Assembly (NCBI RefSeq): GCF_026163695.1
Contig: NZ_JAOTID010000006.1
Location: 227,274-291,273 of the forward strand
DNA: 64,000 nt
Direction: 5' to 3'
DNA from: Shumkonia mesophila
GTDB lineage: Bacteria > Pseudomonadota > Alphaproteobacteria > Rhodospirillales > Shumkoniaceae
Position numbers and translations under genes: made by a program. Positions 50,313-58,722 of this stretch are shown here, in pieces. The notes below the pieces were generated by a model. The model had not been told where the DNA came from. It searched no databases and saw only the letters and a program-made list of their open reading frames with translations. Numbering within the stretch: the first letter of the stretch is position 1; each line of letters opens with the position of its first letter.

Positions 50313-50774
50313 ATGAAGAAGCTGCTTACCTTGTGCTCCCTGGCGGTGGCGATCGCCGCCGCCCTTCTTTTCAACCAGCTGGCGCCGGTCGACGACGCCC
50401 GGGCCGCGACGCCAAACATCGCCGTCGCCACGCCCGGCGTCCAGATCGTGCCCATCCATCTGCAGGGCCAGTTCACCGCCGACGTCACCGCGGTGGTTCG
50501 CCTCAAGCTTCCCTTCCCGGCGAAGGTGCTGGGCGTTTCGGCCTCGGCCCGCGCGTCCGGCGGCACCACGCCAACGTTGACCGTCGACGTTCTGGACGAC
50601 GGCACCACGATCCTTGCCGCGCCCATCGCGGTGACGGCCGCAGCGGTGGCCGAAGGAACCCTTGCCGCGCCGACGATTGCCGATGAAAGCGTCATCACCG
50701 TCAACCTGGTGATCACCGGTACCAACCCGACGTGGGACGACATCGACGTCGTCATCACGCTGATCCGACGCTAG
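50313..50774 (+). CDS. Exported beta-rich phage protein in the head module
   Basis: 153 aa, ATG 50313. A clear Sec signal peptide MKKLLTLCSLAVAIAAALLF...DDARA, cleavage expected after ARA. The mature part is beta-rich (VTAVVRLKLPFPAKVLGVSASARASGGTTPTLTVDVLDDGTTIL) and looks like a capsid-decoration or adhesin-like domain. A signal peptide here is unexpected. Function unknown. Confidence 0.7.
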   Translation: MKKLLTLCSLAVAIAAALLFNQLAPVDDARAATPNIAVATPGVQIVPIHLQGQFTADVTAVVRLKLPFPAKVLGVSASARASGGTTPTLTVDVLDDGTTILAAPIAVTAAAVAEGTLAAPTIADESVITVNLVITGTNPTWDDIDVVITLIRR

Positions 50775-50808
50775 CTGCCAAGCCGAGCTTCGAGAAGGAT
50801 AGCTGCCC

Positions 50809-51474
50809 GTGGCACTCGCCGACTTCCAAACCCTGGTCGACAACCTGGTCCGCGACGACAGCGGCGAAATCGCCACGGCCGATCGCGACGCGGCGATCGA
50901 GCTGGCGGTGGTCCGCTACTCGACGGACCGGCCGGTGCCCGCCATCGAGGAAGTCGCGGCCGCGGGCGGCGTTTTCCTTCCCCTTCCCGCCGGCTGGGAG
51001 GCACGCTTCAGCCGCCTGACCGGGCTGGCCCTTTCCGACGGCGAGGATCCGCAGCCGTTCGCGGGCGTCGTCGAGCAGGGCCTGGCCGGCGAGCGGATCC
51101 GCATGGAGCTGGGCCTGGCGGCCGCCACCCCCGTCATCGTCAAGTACACCGTCAAGCACGCCGTCGACGCCGGCGGCGACACCGTGCCCGTCGCCGACCG
51201 CGAGGCGGTGGCCGGCTGGGCGGCGGCGCTCCTGCTGGAACAGCTGTCCAGCCTCTACGCCGGCAACCGCCAGCCGACGATCGCCGCCGACACCGTCGAC
51301 TGGCAGTCGAAAAGCCGCGACTACGCGGCGCGGGCCAAGACGCTGCGCCAGTCCTACCTCAACCAGCTGGGGATCGACGACAAGCGCCAGGTGCCCGCCG
51401 GCGCCGTCGTCAACCTCGACATGGGGGATTCGCGCGGCAACGACCGCATCGTTCATCGGGGGAGGTTCCGGTGA
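50809..51474 (+). CDS. Head-tail connector / adaptor protein
   Basis: 221 aa, GTG start 50809. Helical bundle at the C-terminus (DTVDWQSKSRDYAARAKTLRQSYLNQLG) and position after capsid match phage adaptor proteins. Overlaps the next gene by 4 bases. Confidence 0.75.
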   Translation: MALADFQTLVDNLVRDDSGEIATADRDAAIELAVVRYSTDRPVPAIEEVAAAGGVFLPLPAGWEARFSRLTGLALSDGEDPQPFAGVVEQGLAGERIRMELGLAAATPVIVKYTVKHAVDAGGDTVPVADREAVAGWAAALLLEQLSSLYAGNRQPTIAADTVDWQSKSRDYAARAKTLRQSYLNQLGIDDKRQVPAGAVVNLDMGDSRGNDRIVHRGRFR

Positions 51475-51986
51475 GCGACGGCATCTCCATCCACCTGGAC
51501 ACCCAGCAGGCAGCGGCCGTCGCCAGGGCGTTCGGCGAGGCGCCGGAGATCGTCATCGAGGAACTGGCGGCCGCGGCCTGGAAATCCGAGCTGCTGCTGG
51601 AGCGCGAGACGAAAGAGAACACGCCCGTCGGCATCGGCGGCGGCGCCGGCCTGAAAGGCTCGATCTCGGCGCGCGAGCCCGAGGTCCTGGCCGACGGCGT
51701 CATCGGCATGGTCGGCACGCCGCTTGTCCACGCCGTGCCGGTCGAGCTGGGAACCAAGCCGCACTTCCCGCCGATCCAACCGCTGGCCGACTGGGCCAGG
51801 CTCAAGCTGGGCGTGCGGCCCGAGGAGGCGCGCAGCGTCGGCTATCTGATCGCCCGCAAGATCGCGGCGCGCGGCACCGAGGGCGCCTTCATGTTCACCC
51901 GCGCCCTCGACAGCTGCCGCGCCCAGATCGAGGGGTACTTCGCGGCGGCGGCCGGCCGCATCCTGGCACGCGTGGCGGGGTCGTGA
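51471..51986 (+). CDS. HK97 gp10-like virion morphogenesis protein
   Basis: 171 aa, GTG start 51471. TPVGIGGGAGLKGSISAREPEV and a later VELGTKPHFPPIQPLADWAR (family xxxGTxxxPAxP) identify the HK97-gp10-type neck/tail-completion family. Confidence 0.8.
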   Translation: MSDGISIHLDTQQAAAVARAFGEAPEIVIEELAAAAWKSELLLERETKENTPVGIGGGAGLKGSISAREPEVLADGVIGMVGTPLVHAVPVELGTKPHFPPIQPLADWARLKLGVRPEEARSVGYLIARKIAARGTEGAFMFTRALDSCRAQIEGYFAAAAGRILARVAGS

Positions 51987-52444
51987 TGGCCAACGTCGAC
52001 GAGATCCGCGCCGCCATCAAAGCCAAGCTGGAAAGCGTGCCCGGCATCGGCCTGGTGCATTCCTACGAGCGCTACGCCCACGATCAGAAGGCTTTCAGAA
52101 CGCTCTTCGAGACCTCCGGGAAGGTTCTCGGATGGCTGATCCGGCGGGTCGCCACCCGTGAGACCAGCCGGACGATCGGCCGCCACGACGTCACCCACCG
52201 CTGGCAGATCCGCGGCTACATGAGCCTGGACGACGCCGCCGCCTCGGAGATCGCGTTCGACGACCTGGTGGAAGCCGGGCGCGACGCCTTCCGGGCCGAC
52301 GAGACGCTGGGCGGTGTCGTCGACGACACCGTGGGCGACGGCGACAGCATCGGCCTGCAGGTCGAGGACAGCGGCCCGGTGATGTTCGCCGGCGTGCTCT
52401 GCCACTCCGTCCGGCTCGGCCTCACCACCCGGCACACGCAGTAG
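51986..52444 (+). CDS. Tail terminator / tail completion protein
   Basis: 152 aa, ATG 51986 (TGATG coupled). Alpha/beta fold consistent with lambda gpU-type proteins. Order between the gp10-like and the tail tube genes supports this. Caps the tail before joining the head. Confidence 0.7.
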   Translation: MANVDEIRAAIKAKLESVPGIGLVHSYERYAHDQKAFRTLFETSGKVLGWLIRRVATRETSRTIGRHDVTHRWQIRGYMSLDDAAASEIAFDDLVEAGRDAFRADETLGGVVDDTVGDGDSIGLQVEDSGPVMFAGVLCHSVRLGLTTRHTQ

Positions 52445-52453
52445 GAGGACCCC

Positions 52454-52630
52454 ATGCGCAAGGGCGGCAGCTACATCGTCAGGGAGATCGGCGAGATCGA
52501 GCCCGCCGGGGCGCCCGCTCCGGCGGCGCCGGAAGGCGGGGCGGAGGGGCGCGAGGCCCCGGCCGCCGACAAGGAAACGGCGGCGCCCAAGCCCGGTTCC
52601 GGGCCGGGGCGCAAGCGGAAGGAGAAGTAG
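52454..52630 (+). CDS. Small Pro/Ala/Lys-rich phage protein
   Basis: 58 aa, ATG 52454 after AGGAGGA. A short ordered start (MRKGGSYIVREIGEIEP) and a disordered tail rich in Pro, Ala, Lys. Similar tiny proteins sit before tail tube genes in siphophages. Role unknown. Confidence 0.6.
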   Translation: MRKGGSYIVREIGEIEPAGAPAPAAPEGGAEGREAPAADKETAAPKPGSGPGRKRKEK

Positions 52631-52633
52631 ACG

Positions 52634-53878
52634 ATGTCGCTCAAGTGGCGCAAGAAGGCGGTTCTCCTCAAGATGGAGACCGAATACGGGGTCGACCCGG
52701 TGCCGACCGGGCTGGCCAACGCCATCCAGGCCCTCGACGTCGAGCTGACGCCGCTGCAGGCCGAGGCGCTCCGGCGCGGCATCCTGAAGCCCTTCCTGGG
52801 CCAGACGCCGGCGACGCTGGTCGGCGTTCACTCGCGGCTCAGCTTCGGCATCGAGTTCGCCGGGTCCGGCACCGCCGGCACGCCGCCTGCCTACGGCCCC
52901 ATCCTGCGCGCCTGCGGCATGGCCGAGACCGCCTTCACCGGCAACGCCACCATCCAGACGTCGCCGCCCACCGGCATCGACACGCCGGTCGGCACCTTCA
53001 CCTACGCCAAGGGCGACCCCTTCGCCGCGCACCTGGCGCGCACCGTCACGCTGACCTGCACGACGCCCGGCGGCTCCGGCGTCGCCGCCTTCACGGTGTC
53101 GGCGCCGGCGGTCGGCAACCTAGCCGCCGTCAACACCGCCGGCGTGGTGATGACCGACGCCGCGCCCTTCGCGCTCGCCAACGGCGCCACCATCGTGCCG
53201 ACCGTCGGCACGGCGTTCGAGGCCGGCGACATCTACACCATCGCGCTGACCCCGCCGAGGGTCGAATACGACCCGGTCAGCGAGGGTGAGGAATCGGCCT
53301 CCTGCTACGTCAACCTCGACGGCATCCTGCACAAGATGACCGGGGTGCGGGGCAACGTGCGGGCGGCGGTTTCGAGCAACGCCTTCCCGCGCCTCAACGT
53401 CGAGCTGATCGGCCTCTTCACCGATCCGGCGGCCGTCGCCCTGCCGACGGTGGACTATTCCGGCTTCAAGGACCCGAAGCCGTCGAACCGCACCAACACC
53501 ATCGCCTTCTCGCTGCACGGCTTTGCCGCCGACCTGGCGACGCTCGAACTCGACCTCGGCCAGGCGGTGCGCTACCGCGGCCTGGTCAACACCGAGAAGA
53601 TCGCGCTGGACGACCGCGCCGGCACCGGCCGCTGCGTCATCGATGCCCCGCCGATCGGCACCAAGGACTTCTTCGCCATCGCCAAGGACGGCACGCAGGG
53701 CGCGCTCAGCTGGACGCACGGCCTGACCTCCGGGCACTGCGTGGCGATCGACGCGCCGGCCGTGCAGATCGAGGCGCCGGCCTACAACAACGACAGCGGC
53801 ACCGCGCAGCTCACCATGCCGCTGGCGCTGGTCCCCACCGACGCCGGCGACGACGAGCTGAAGATCACTGTGAAGTGA
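52634..53878 (+). CDS. Major tail tube protein
   Basis: 414 aa. N-terminus KWRKKAVLLKMETEYGVDPVPT and strands such as GVRGNVRAAVSSNAFPRLNVELIGLF are typical of siphophage tail tube proteins. A 90-residue Ala/Thr-rich beta insert (about 115-205) is probably an Ig-like or decoration domain exposed on the tail. Directly followed by two hairpins. Confidence 0.85.
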   Translation: MSLKWRKKAVLLKMETEYGVDPVPTGLANAIQALDVELTPLQAEALRRGILKPFLGQTPATLVGVHSRLSFGIEFAGSGTAGTPPAYGPILRACGMAETAFTGNATIQTSPPTGIDTPVGTFTYAKGDPFAAHLARTVTLTCTTPGGSGVAAFTVSAPAVGNLAAVNTAGVVMTDAAPFALANGATIVPTVGTAFEAGDIYTIALTPPRVEYDPVSEGEESASCYVNLDGILHKMTGVRGNVRAAVSSNAFPRLNVELIGLFTDPAAVALPTVDYSGFKDPKPSNRTNTIAFSLHGFAADLATLELDLGQAVRYRGLVNTEKIALDDRAGTGRCVIDAPPIGTKDFFAIAKDGTQGALSWTHGLTSGHCVAIDAPAVQIEAPAYNNDSGTAQLTMPLALVPTDAGDDELKITVK

Positions 53879-53879
53879 C

Positions 53880-53935
53880 GGGCTCCTCGGGCATTTGCCC
53901 TTAGGAGCCCGCCACCCCCCGACTTGATCGGGGGG
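53880..53935 (+). terminator. Two hairpins after the tail tube gene
   Basis: GGGCTCCT (53880-53887) with AGGAGCCC (53903-53910), with an inner GGGC/GCCC; then CCCCCCGA-CTTGA-TCGGGGGG (53915-53935). No U run. Likely stabilisers or attenuators. Confidence 0.65.
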
Positions 53936-53966
53936 GCCAGACCGAAATGAAGAAAGAGGAGCCCCC

Positions 53967-54302
53967 ATGTTCATCCTGAAAACCGAGCACACCTTCTCCT
54001 GGCCGGTGCGCGCCGCCGTCCCGGTCGACGGCGGCCAGTTCGCCGAGGCCACTTTCGACTGCACGTTCAAGGCGCTGCCCCAGGCGCGCCTGGAGGCGCT
54101 GGTCAAGGGCGAGATCTCGGAGACCGAGTTCCTGCGCGAGGCGGCGGTGGGGCCGTGGACGGGCGTCGAGAGCCCGGCCGGCGGCGACCTGCCGTTCTCG
54201 GAGGCCGCCCGCGACCAGGTGATCGCCATCCCCTACATGCGCCTGGCGATGATCCGCGCCTATCGCGAGGCGATGAGCGGCGAGGCCGTCAGAAAAAACT
54301 GA
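53967..54302 (+). CDS. Tail assembly chaperone G
   Basis: 111 aa, ATG 53967 with AAAGAGGAG. Short form of the lambda G-like chaperone: FILKTEHTFSWPVRAAVPVDGG... Ends RKN-stop at the slippery site. Binds the tape measure during tail assembly. Confidence 0.87.
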   Translation: MFILKTEHTFSWPVRAAVPVDGGQFAEATFDCTFKALPQARLEALVKGEISETEFLREAAVGPWTGVESPAGGDLPFSEAARDQVIAIPYMRLAMIRAYREAMSGEAVRKN

Positions 54303-54658
54303 GGGAGGTGGCGCGCCGCTGGGCCGCCGGCGGCGCCGCCGGCGCCGACGAGGCGGCCGAGGACCTGTCCGCGTTCGGAGCGCCACCGGAGATCCGCGAA
54401 CGATGCGAAGCGAACGATCCATCCGAGGAAATCATCGGCGTCCTGCCCGAGGGAATGGACGCCGCGATGCTGTTCATGGCGCTGGCCACCCAGTGGACGT
54501 TCGCCGGCATGGACGGCCAGCCGACCGGCCTGGTTTACGCCTCCATCGAGCCGACGGCGCGGATGGGGGGGATCGCATTGACGCCGGCAGTCTTCGCCGG
54601 CCTGCGGATCATGGAAGCCGCGGCCATTGCCGCCTGGCGCGAGCGGAGGGCTGAATGA
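53967..54658 (+). CDS. Frameshifted tail assembly chaperone GT
   Basis: 230 aa product made by a -1 shift at AAAAAAC (54293-54299), continuing LREVARRWAAGG... to TGA at 54658. The T part has no start codon of its own near the junction, and its end overlaps the tape measure start by 4 bases. This is the arrangement of lambda G/GT and many siphophages. Confidence 0.85.
54293..54299 (+). promoter_or_regulatory. -1 programmed frameshift site A-AAA-AAC
   Basis: Canonical X-XXY-YYZ slippery heptamer in the correct frame, directly before the zero-frame TGA (54300-54302). Confidence 0.88.
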
Positions 54659-56958
54659 CCGAACTCACGCTGGCGGTACGGTTGACGGCGGACGGCGACG
54701 GCCTGGTCGGCGCCGTGAAGGTCTCGCGCGAGGAGCTGGAGAAGCTGGGGCGGACGGCCAGCGACGCCAACAGGAGCGGCGCCAAGGCGGCCGACGAGCA
54801 CGGCCGGTCCATGAAGGGCGTGCGCGACCAGGTCCGCGAGACCAGTCCGGCGATGGCCGAGATGACCGGCCAGGTGAAGCGCCTGGTCGCCGCCTGGCTC
54901 AGCTTCGAGACGGTCAAGTTCGTCATCGCCGGCGTGGTGCGCGAGACCACCAACGCGGAAAAGATCAGCGCCCGGCTCGACGCCGTGCTGAAGGCCACCG
55001 GCCAGAGCGCCGGCTACACCCGCGAGCAGCTGGACCGGCTGGCCGACGCCATGGCCCGCACGACGCTGTTCGACGACGACACCGCGCGGCAGGGCATCGC
55101 CGTGATGTCCACGTTCAGGTCGGTCCAAGGCGAGGCCTTCCGCGAGGCCATCGAGCTGTCGGCCGACCTGGCGGCGCTGATGGGCGGCGACCTGCAGTCG
55201 GCCATCCTGCAGGTTGGCAAGGCTTTGGAGGAGCCGGTCGAGGGAATCACCGCGCTGAGAAGGTCCGGGATCTCGTTCTCGCAAAGCCAGCGCGAGATGA
55301 TCCGCTCGCTGGCGGAAACCGGGCGCGTCGCCGAGGCCCAGCGGATCGTTCTCGACGGCCTGCGCAACCAGATCGGCGGCGTCGCCGGCGCCCAGAACAA
55401 CGGGATGGTCGGCGCCATCACCGACATGACCAAGGCGTGGGACGATTTCCTGGAAGCGCTGGGCCGGACGCCCGTCGTCCAGAAGCAGTTCAGCAACTGG
55501 ACCATGTGGCTCGGCGAACTGCGCAGCCTCCTGGAGACCGGCAGCTTTCCGCCCGACGAGTGGTACGAGAACGGCGGCCGGACGGCCCCGCCGTCCATCG
55601 GCGACCCTAACGCGACGCCGACGCCCGCCGAACTGAACGAGGCGCAACGGACGGCGCTACGCAATCTCGAACAGCAGACGGCTCTCATCGGCCGCTCGGC
55701 GCTGGCCGAGGAGCAGATGAAGGCCCTCAAGTCGGCCGGCTTCCGCCCCACGGTCGGCGCCGGCGGCGACGTGACGGTCGAGGACTTCGAGAAGATCCCC
55801 GGCGTCTTCCAGGACGCCGTCGGCGAGATCAAGCGCATGGTCGCCGAACTCAACGCCGACGCCTTCGGCCAGCGGGCGGGGGCGCTCCAGCGTGGCATCG
55901 ACACGGCGGACGATCTGCGCATCTCGCGCGCCCTGGGGCCGGAGGCGCAGGCCGAAAGGCGCGGCATCCGCCAGGGCATCGACGTGGCGGCCGAGGCGCG
56001 CATCGTCGACCCCGAGCAGATCAGCCAGCTGGGGAAGCTGTTCGCCGCCCAGGAGAAGGCCAACCGCGAGCTGGCCCTGACCGAGCAGCTCTACGACGAT
56101 CTGCGCGGGCCTCAGGAGGCGTACGCCGAGCGGCTGCGGATCATCGAGCTGGAGTACGGCAGCGGGGGCATCACCGCCGCGGAGATGGGCCGGGCGACCC
56201 GGGCGGCCTATCTCGACATGCTGGATGCCAGCGAGGAGTGGCAGGACGGGGTGACGCGCGGCATCCTGAAAGTCGCCGACGAGGCCGGCGACATGGCCCA
56301 GAACTTCGAGGACCTGACGGTCGGGTCCCTGCGCAAGGGCGAGGACGCCTGGGTCAACTGGGCCAAGACCGGCCGGCTCGCGACCAGCGACCTGTTCGAT
56401 TTCATCGGCGAGGAAGCCCTGCGCCTGGCCTATCGGATGGCCATCGTCAAGCCCTTCCTCGAACCGCTCGCCGATGCCTTCGGCGGGTGGCTGCGTGGGC
56501 TGGGCGGCAACTCGATGTCCGGCGCCGGCGGCACCAGCGACGGCCTCTATGTCAACTCCAACGTCGGCCACGAGGGCGGCCAGATCGGCGGGCCGAACGC
56601 CTTCCGGCCCCGCGCCGTGCCGGCGTCGCTGTTCGAGGGCGCTCCCAGGATGCACGGCGGCGGCCAGCTCGGCGCCGACGAGGTGCCGTTCATCGGCAAG
56701 AAGGGTGAGGTGGTCGGCTGGCCGTCGCAGATGCGCGAGGCCTTCGGCGGCGGCGCCATGAAGATCGAGCTGATCAACCAGGGCGGCACGGCGATGAAGG
56801 CGACCGACGCCCAGGAATCGCGAGGCCCGAACGGCGAGCGGGTGCTGCGCGTGTGGCTGCGCGAGGAGATGCAGCGGGGGCTCAACGAGGGCCAGTACGA
56901 CGGAGCCATGCGGTCCAATTTCGGGGTCGGGCGGGCGCCGGCGGTGCGGAGGGGCTGA
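54655..56958 (+). CDS. Tail tape measure protein
   Basis: 767 aa. N-terminal LTLAVRLTADGDGLVGAVKVSREELEKLGRTASDAN and the RQGIAVMSTFRSVQGEAFREAIELSADLAALMG part match lambda-type tape measure proteins; a coiled-coil region follows and a Gly-rich end (GGGGQLG... FIGKKGEVVGW). Length determines tail length. Few hydrophobic stretches. Confidence 0.92.
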   Translation: MTELTLAVRLTADGDGLVGAVKVSREELEKLGRTASDANRSGAKAADEHGRSMKGVRDQVRETSPAMAEMTGQVKRLVAAWLSFETVKFVIAGVVRETTNAEKISARLDAVLKATGQSAGYTREQLDRLADAMARTTLFDDDTARQGIAVMSTFRSVQGEAFREAIELSADLAALMGGDLQSAILQVGKALEEPVEGITALRRSGISFSQSQREMIRSLAETGRVAEAQRIVLDGLRNQIGGVAGAQNNGMVGAITDMTKAWDDFLEALGRTPVVQKQFSNWTMWLGELRSLLETGSFPPDEWYENGGRTAPPSIGDPNATPTPAELNEAQRTALRNLEQQTALIGRSALAEEQMKALKSAGFRPTVGAGGDVTVEDFEKIPGVFQDAVGEIKRMVAELNADAFGQRAGALQRGIDTADDLRISRALGPEAQAERRGIRQGIDVAAEARIVDPEQISQLGKLFAAQEKANRELALTEQLYDDLRGPQEAYAERLRIIELEYGSGGITAAEMGRATRAAYLDMLDASEEWQDGVTRGILKVADEAGDMAQNFEDLTVGSLRKGEDAWVNWAKTGRLATSDLFDFIGEEALRLAYRMAIVKPFLEPLADAFGGWLRGLGGNSMSGAGGTSDGLYVNSNVGHEGGQIGGPNAFRPRAVPASLFEGAPRMHGGGQLGADEVPFIGKKGEVVGWPSQMREAFGGGAMKIELINQGGTAMKATDAQESRGPNGERVLRVWLREEMQRGLNEGQYDGAMRSNFGVGRAPAVRRG

Positions 56959-56961
56959 GCA

Positions 56962-57321
56962 ATGGTCAATCCGGTCTATCCAGCCGAGCTGCCGCCGTTC
57001 GTCGAGCTGGAAGGTTTCGAGGAGACGCTGCCCTTCCCGGTGAAGCGCACCCCGATGGACAGCGGGCCGGTCAAGCAGCGCCGCGAGTTCACGGCCGCCG
57101 AGACGCCGATGCAGTTCACCACCGACATCATGACGACGGCGCAGGGCGTCATCTTCGAGGCCTGGTACATCGAGACGCTGAAGCAGGGGTCGCTGGAATG
57201 GGACTGGGTCCATCCGCGCACCCAGCAGGCCGTGACCTTCCGCTTCACCGCCGGTCCGAAGGCGATGCCCTTGAAGGGCGGCCGGGTGCAATACCGCCTC
57301 GCCCTCGAAATCATGCCGTAG
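56962..57321 (+). CDS. Minor tail protein
   Basis: 119 aa, beta-rich (KRTPMDSGPVKQRREFTAAETPMQFTTDIMT). Matches the small tail protein that follows the tape measure in B3/D3112-like phages. Probably part of the tail tip. Confidence 0.75.
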   Translation: MVNPVYPAELPPFVELEGFEETLPFPVKRTPMDSGPVKQRREFTAAETPMQFTTDIMTTAQGVIFEAWYIETLKQGSLEWDWVHPRTQQAVTFRFTAGPKAMPLKGGRVQYRLALEIMP

Positions 57322-57331
57322 GGGCGCCGCC

Positions 57332-57811
57332 ATGCCGACACCCCAGGGCATCGCCGCCGCCAACGCCCAGTCCACCGGGGAAGCCTGGCTGGTGCTGGCC
57401 GAGATCAACCACGCCAGCTTCGCGGCGCCGATCCGCATCGCCAGGAACAAGCAGAACGTTCCCCACCAGGGCCAGACCTACATCCGGCACGCCTTCGACG
57501 TCGGGCTGCCCGACGAGACGTCGGAGCGCCTGGCGGTGGGGCGGATCGAGATGGACGACGTCGGCGAGTTCGAGGTGCCGGAGACCGGCGAGACGCGGAC
57601 AATCGGCGATTTCGTCAAGGCGATTCCGGTCGGCGAGAACGTGACGGTGACCATCACCATCGTGCTGGCCAGCGATCCCGAGCTGATCGAGATGGGGCCG
57701 ATGGAGTTCACCCTGCGCAACGTCAAGGGCAACGGGCTCACCCTCAGCGGCGACCTGCACTTCGAGGACCTGATGAACGAACCCTACCCTTGCGATTCGC
57801 TGCCGGTGTAG
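57332..57811 (+). CDS. DUF1833-like tail tip protein
   Basis: 159 aa. WLVLAEINHASFAAPIRIARNKQ and later VGRIEMDDVG are typical of DUF1833 phage proteins between minor tail and NlpC/P60 genes. Tip hub component by position. Confidence 0.78.
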   Translation: MPTPQGIAAANAQSTGEAWLVLAEINHASFAAPIRIARNKQNVPHQGQTYIRHAFDVGLPDETSERLAVGRIEMDDVGEFEVPETGETRTIGDFVKAIPVGENVTVTITIVLASDPELIEMGPMEFTLRNVKGNGLTLSGDLHFEDLMNEPYPCDSLPV

Positions 57812-57821
57812 GGAGGCGGCA

Positions 57822-58328
57822 ATGGCGCGACCCCGGCTTTCCCCCCTCAATCGCCCGCCGGTCTGGGCCGACGCCTACGTCGGCCTGCCGTGGGACGACA
57901 AGGGGCGGACCCGCGAGGGCCTCGACTGCTGGGGCCTTTACCGGCTGATCAAGGCCGAACGCTTCGGCGTCGTCCATCCGCTTTACGAGGGCGTGGTGTG
58001 GACGCCGTGCGAGACGCGGGCCGGCCAGGCCGAGGCCAACCGGGACCTCGCCGCCTACATGGAGGGCGAGCGGCTGAAGGGCTGGACGACGGTGTGGGAG
58101 GCGCTGGGCGCGCCGCCCGACGAGCCGCTGGGCGGGAAGCTGGCGCTGGCCGGCGACCTGGTGTGGATTCGCAACGTCGGGGCGGCGATCCACGTCGGCC
58201 TGGTGGCGGCGCCGGGCTGGATGCTGCACGTCGAGGAGGGCATTGATTCGGTGTGCGTGCCCTACGACGGGGCGGATTTCGAGAGGCGGGTGAGAGGGTT
58301 CTACCGCTGGACGGGAGGCGACAGATGA
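57822..58328 (+). CDS. NlpC/P60-like tail tip peptidase
   Basis: 168 aa. Catalytic Cys in LDCWGLYR (about residue 36) and His in AIHVGLV (about 124) with a third polar residue likely after it. Tail-tip peptidoglycan hydrolase (lambda K-like) that opens the cell wall during injection. Its 3' end overlaps the reverse-strand lipoprotein gene by 28 bp. Confidence 0.87.
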   Translation: MARPRLSPLNRPPVWADAYVGLPWDDKGRTREGLDCWGLYRLIKAERFGVVHPLYEGVVWTPCETRAGQAEANRDLAAYMEGERLKGWTTVWEALGAPPDEPLGGKLALAGDLVWIRNVGAAIHVGLVAAPGWMLHVEEGIDSVCVPYDGADFERRVRGFYRWTGGDR

Positions 58329-58720
58329 GCGGTCAGCGTCTGCGCACAAGTTTCAACGACCGGCCAGACATCGTCGGCCCATGGCGTGGTGCCGATAACC
58401 GTCTTCATAGACCGAAACTCCGCTCGGCTCCTTGTCGGAGAGCCATCCTGGTGGATGGTCATCTCCCACACGGGATTGCGCATGGTGCCTATCGGTCCGC
58501 TGACCTCGCTTGTGTATGTGAGCACCGCCCTTCCGCCGCTCTCGAAGACGGCGCTGGAAACGGTATAGCGCCGCGCCGTCTCATAGACGATGCAGGCAGC
58601 CATATCTTTGTAGCCGGCGCCGAAGGCACCGGAGCGGATTGGTTCCGATTGGCGAATCTCGTCGAGGGACGTGCATGCACTGATCGCAGTGATGGCAAAA
58701 AGAAGCGGCAGGGTGCGCAT
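58301..58720 (-). CDS. Lipoprotein moron on the reverse strand
   Basis: 139 aa, ATG 58720 behind GGGAGG at good spacing. Signal MRTLPLLFAITAISAC has a lipobox (ISAC), so a lipoprotein is expected (Cys16). The mature part has paired cysteines (DMAACIVYE, VVETCAQT). It is the only minus-strand gene in the phage after the repressor, with start codons of it and J only 2 bp apart. Not a tail gene: likely expressed from its own promoter in the lysogen. Superinfection exclusion is the best guess; no family recognised. Confidence 0.78.
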   Translation of the reverse strand: MRTLPLLFAITAISACTSLDEIRQSEPIRSGAFGAGYKDMAACIVYETARRYTVSSAVFESGGRAVLTYTSEVSGPIGTMRNPVWEMTIHQDGSPTRSRAEFRSMKTVIGTTPWADDVWPVVETCAQTLTAHLSPPVQR

Positions 58721-58722
58721 CG

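Noticed and set aside
47450..50758. Minus-strand open frame of about 1100 codons opposite the capsid gene
   Set aside because: Antisense shadow. The plus-strand capsid similarity and ribosome sites are clear.
52454..53878. Contractile tail (sheath) genes expected for a Mu-type myovirus
   Set aside because: The single tube gene, G/GT frameshift, lambda-type tape measure and J-type tip indicate a siphovirus; no sheath-like protein exists up to the edge.
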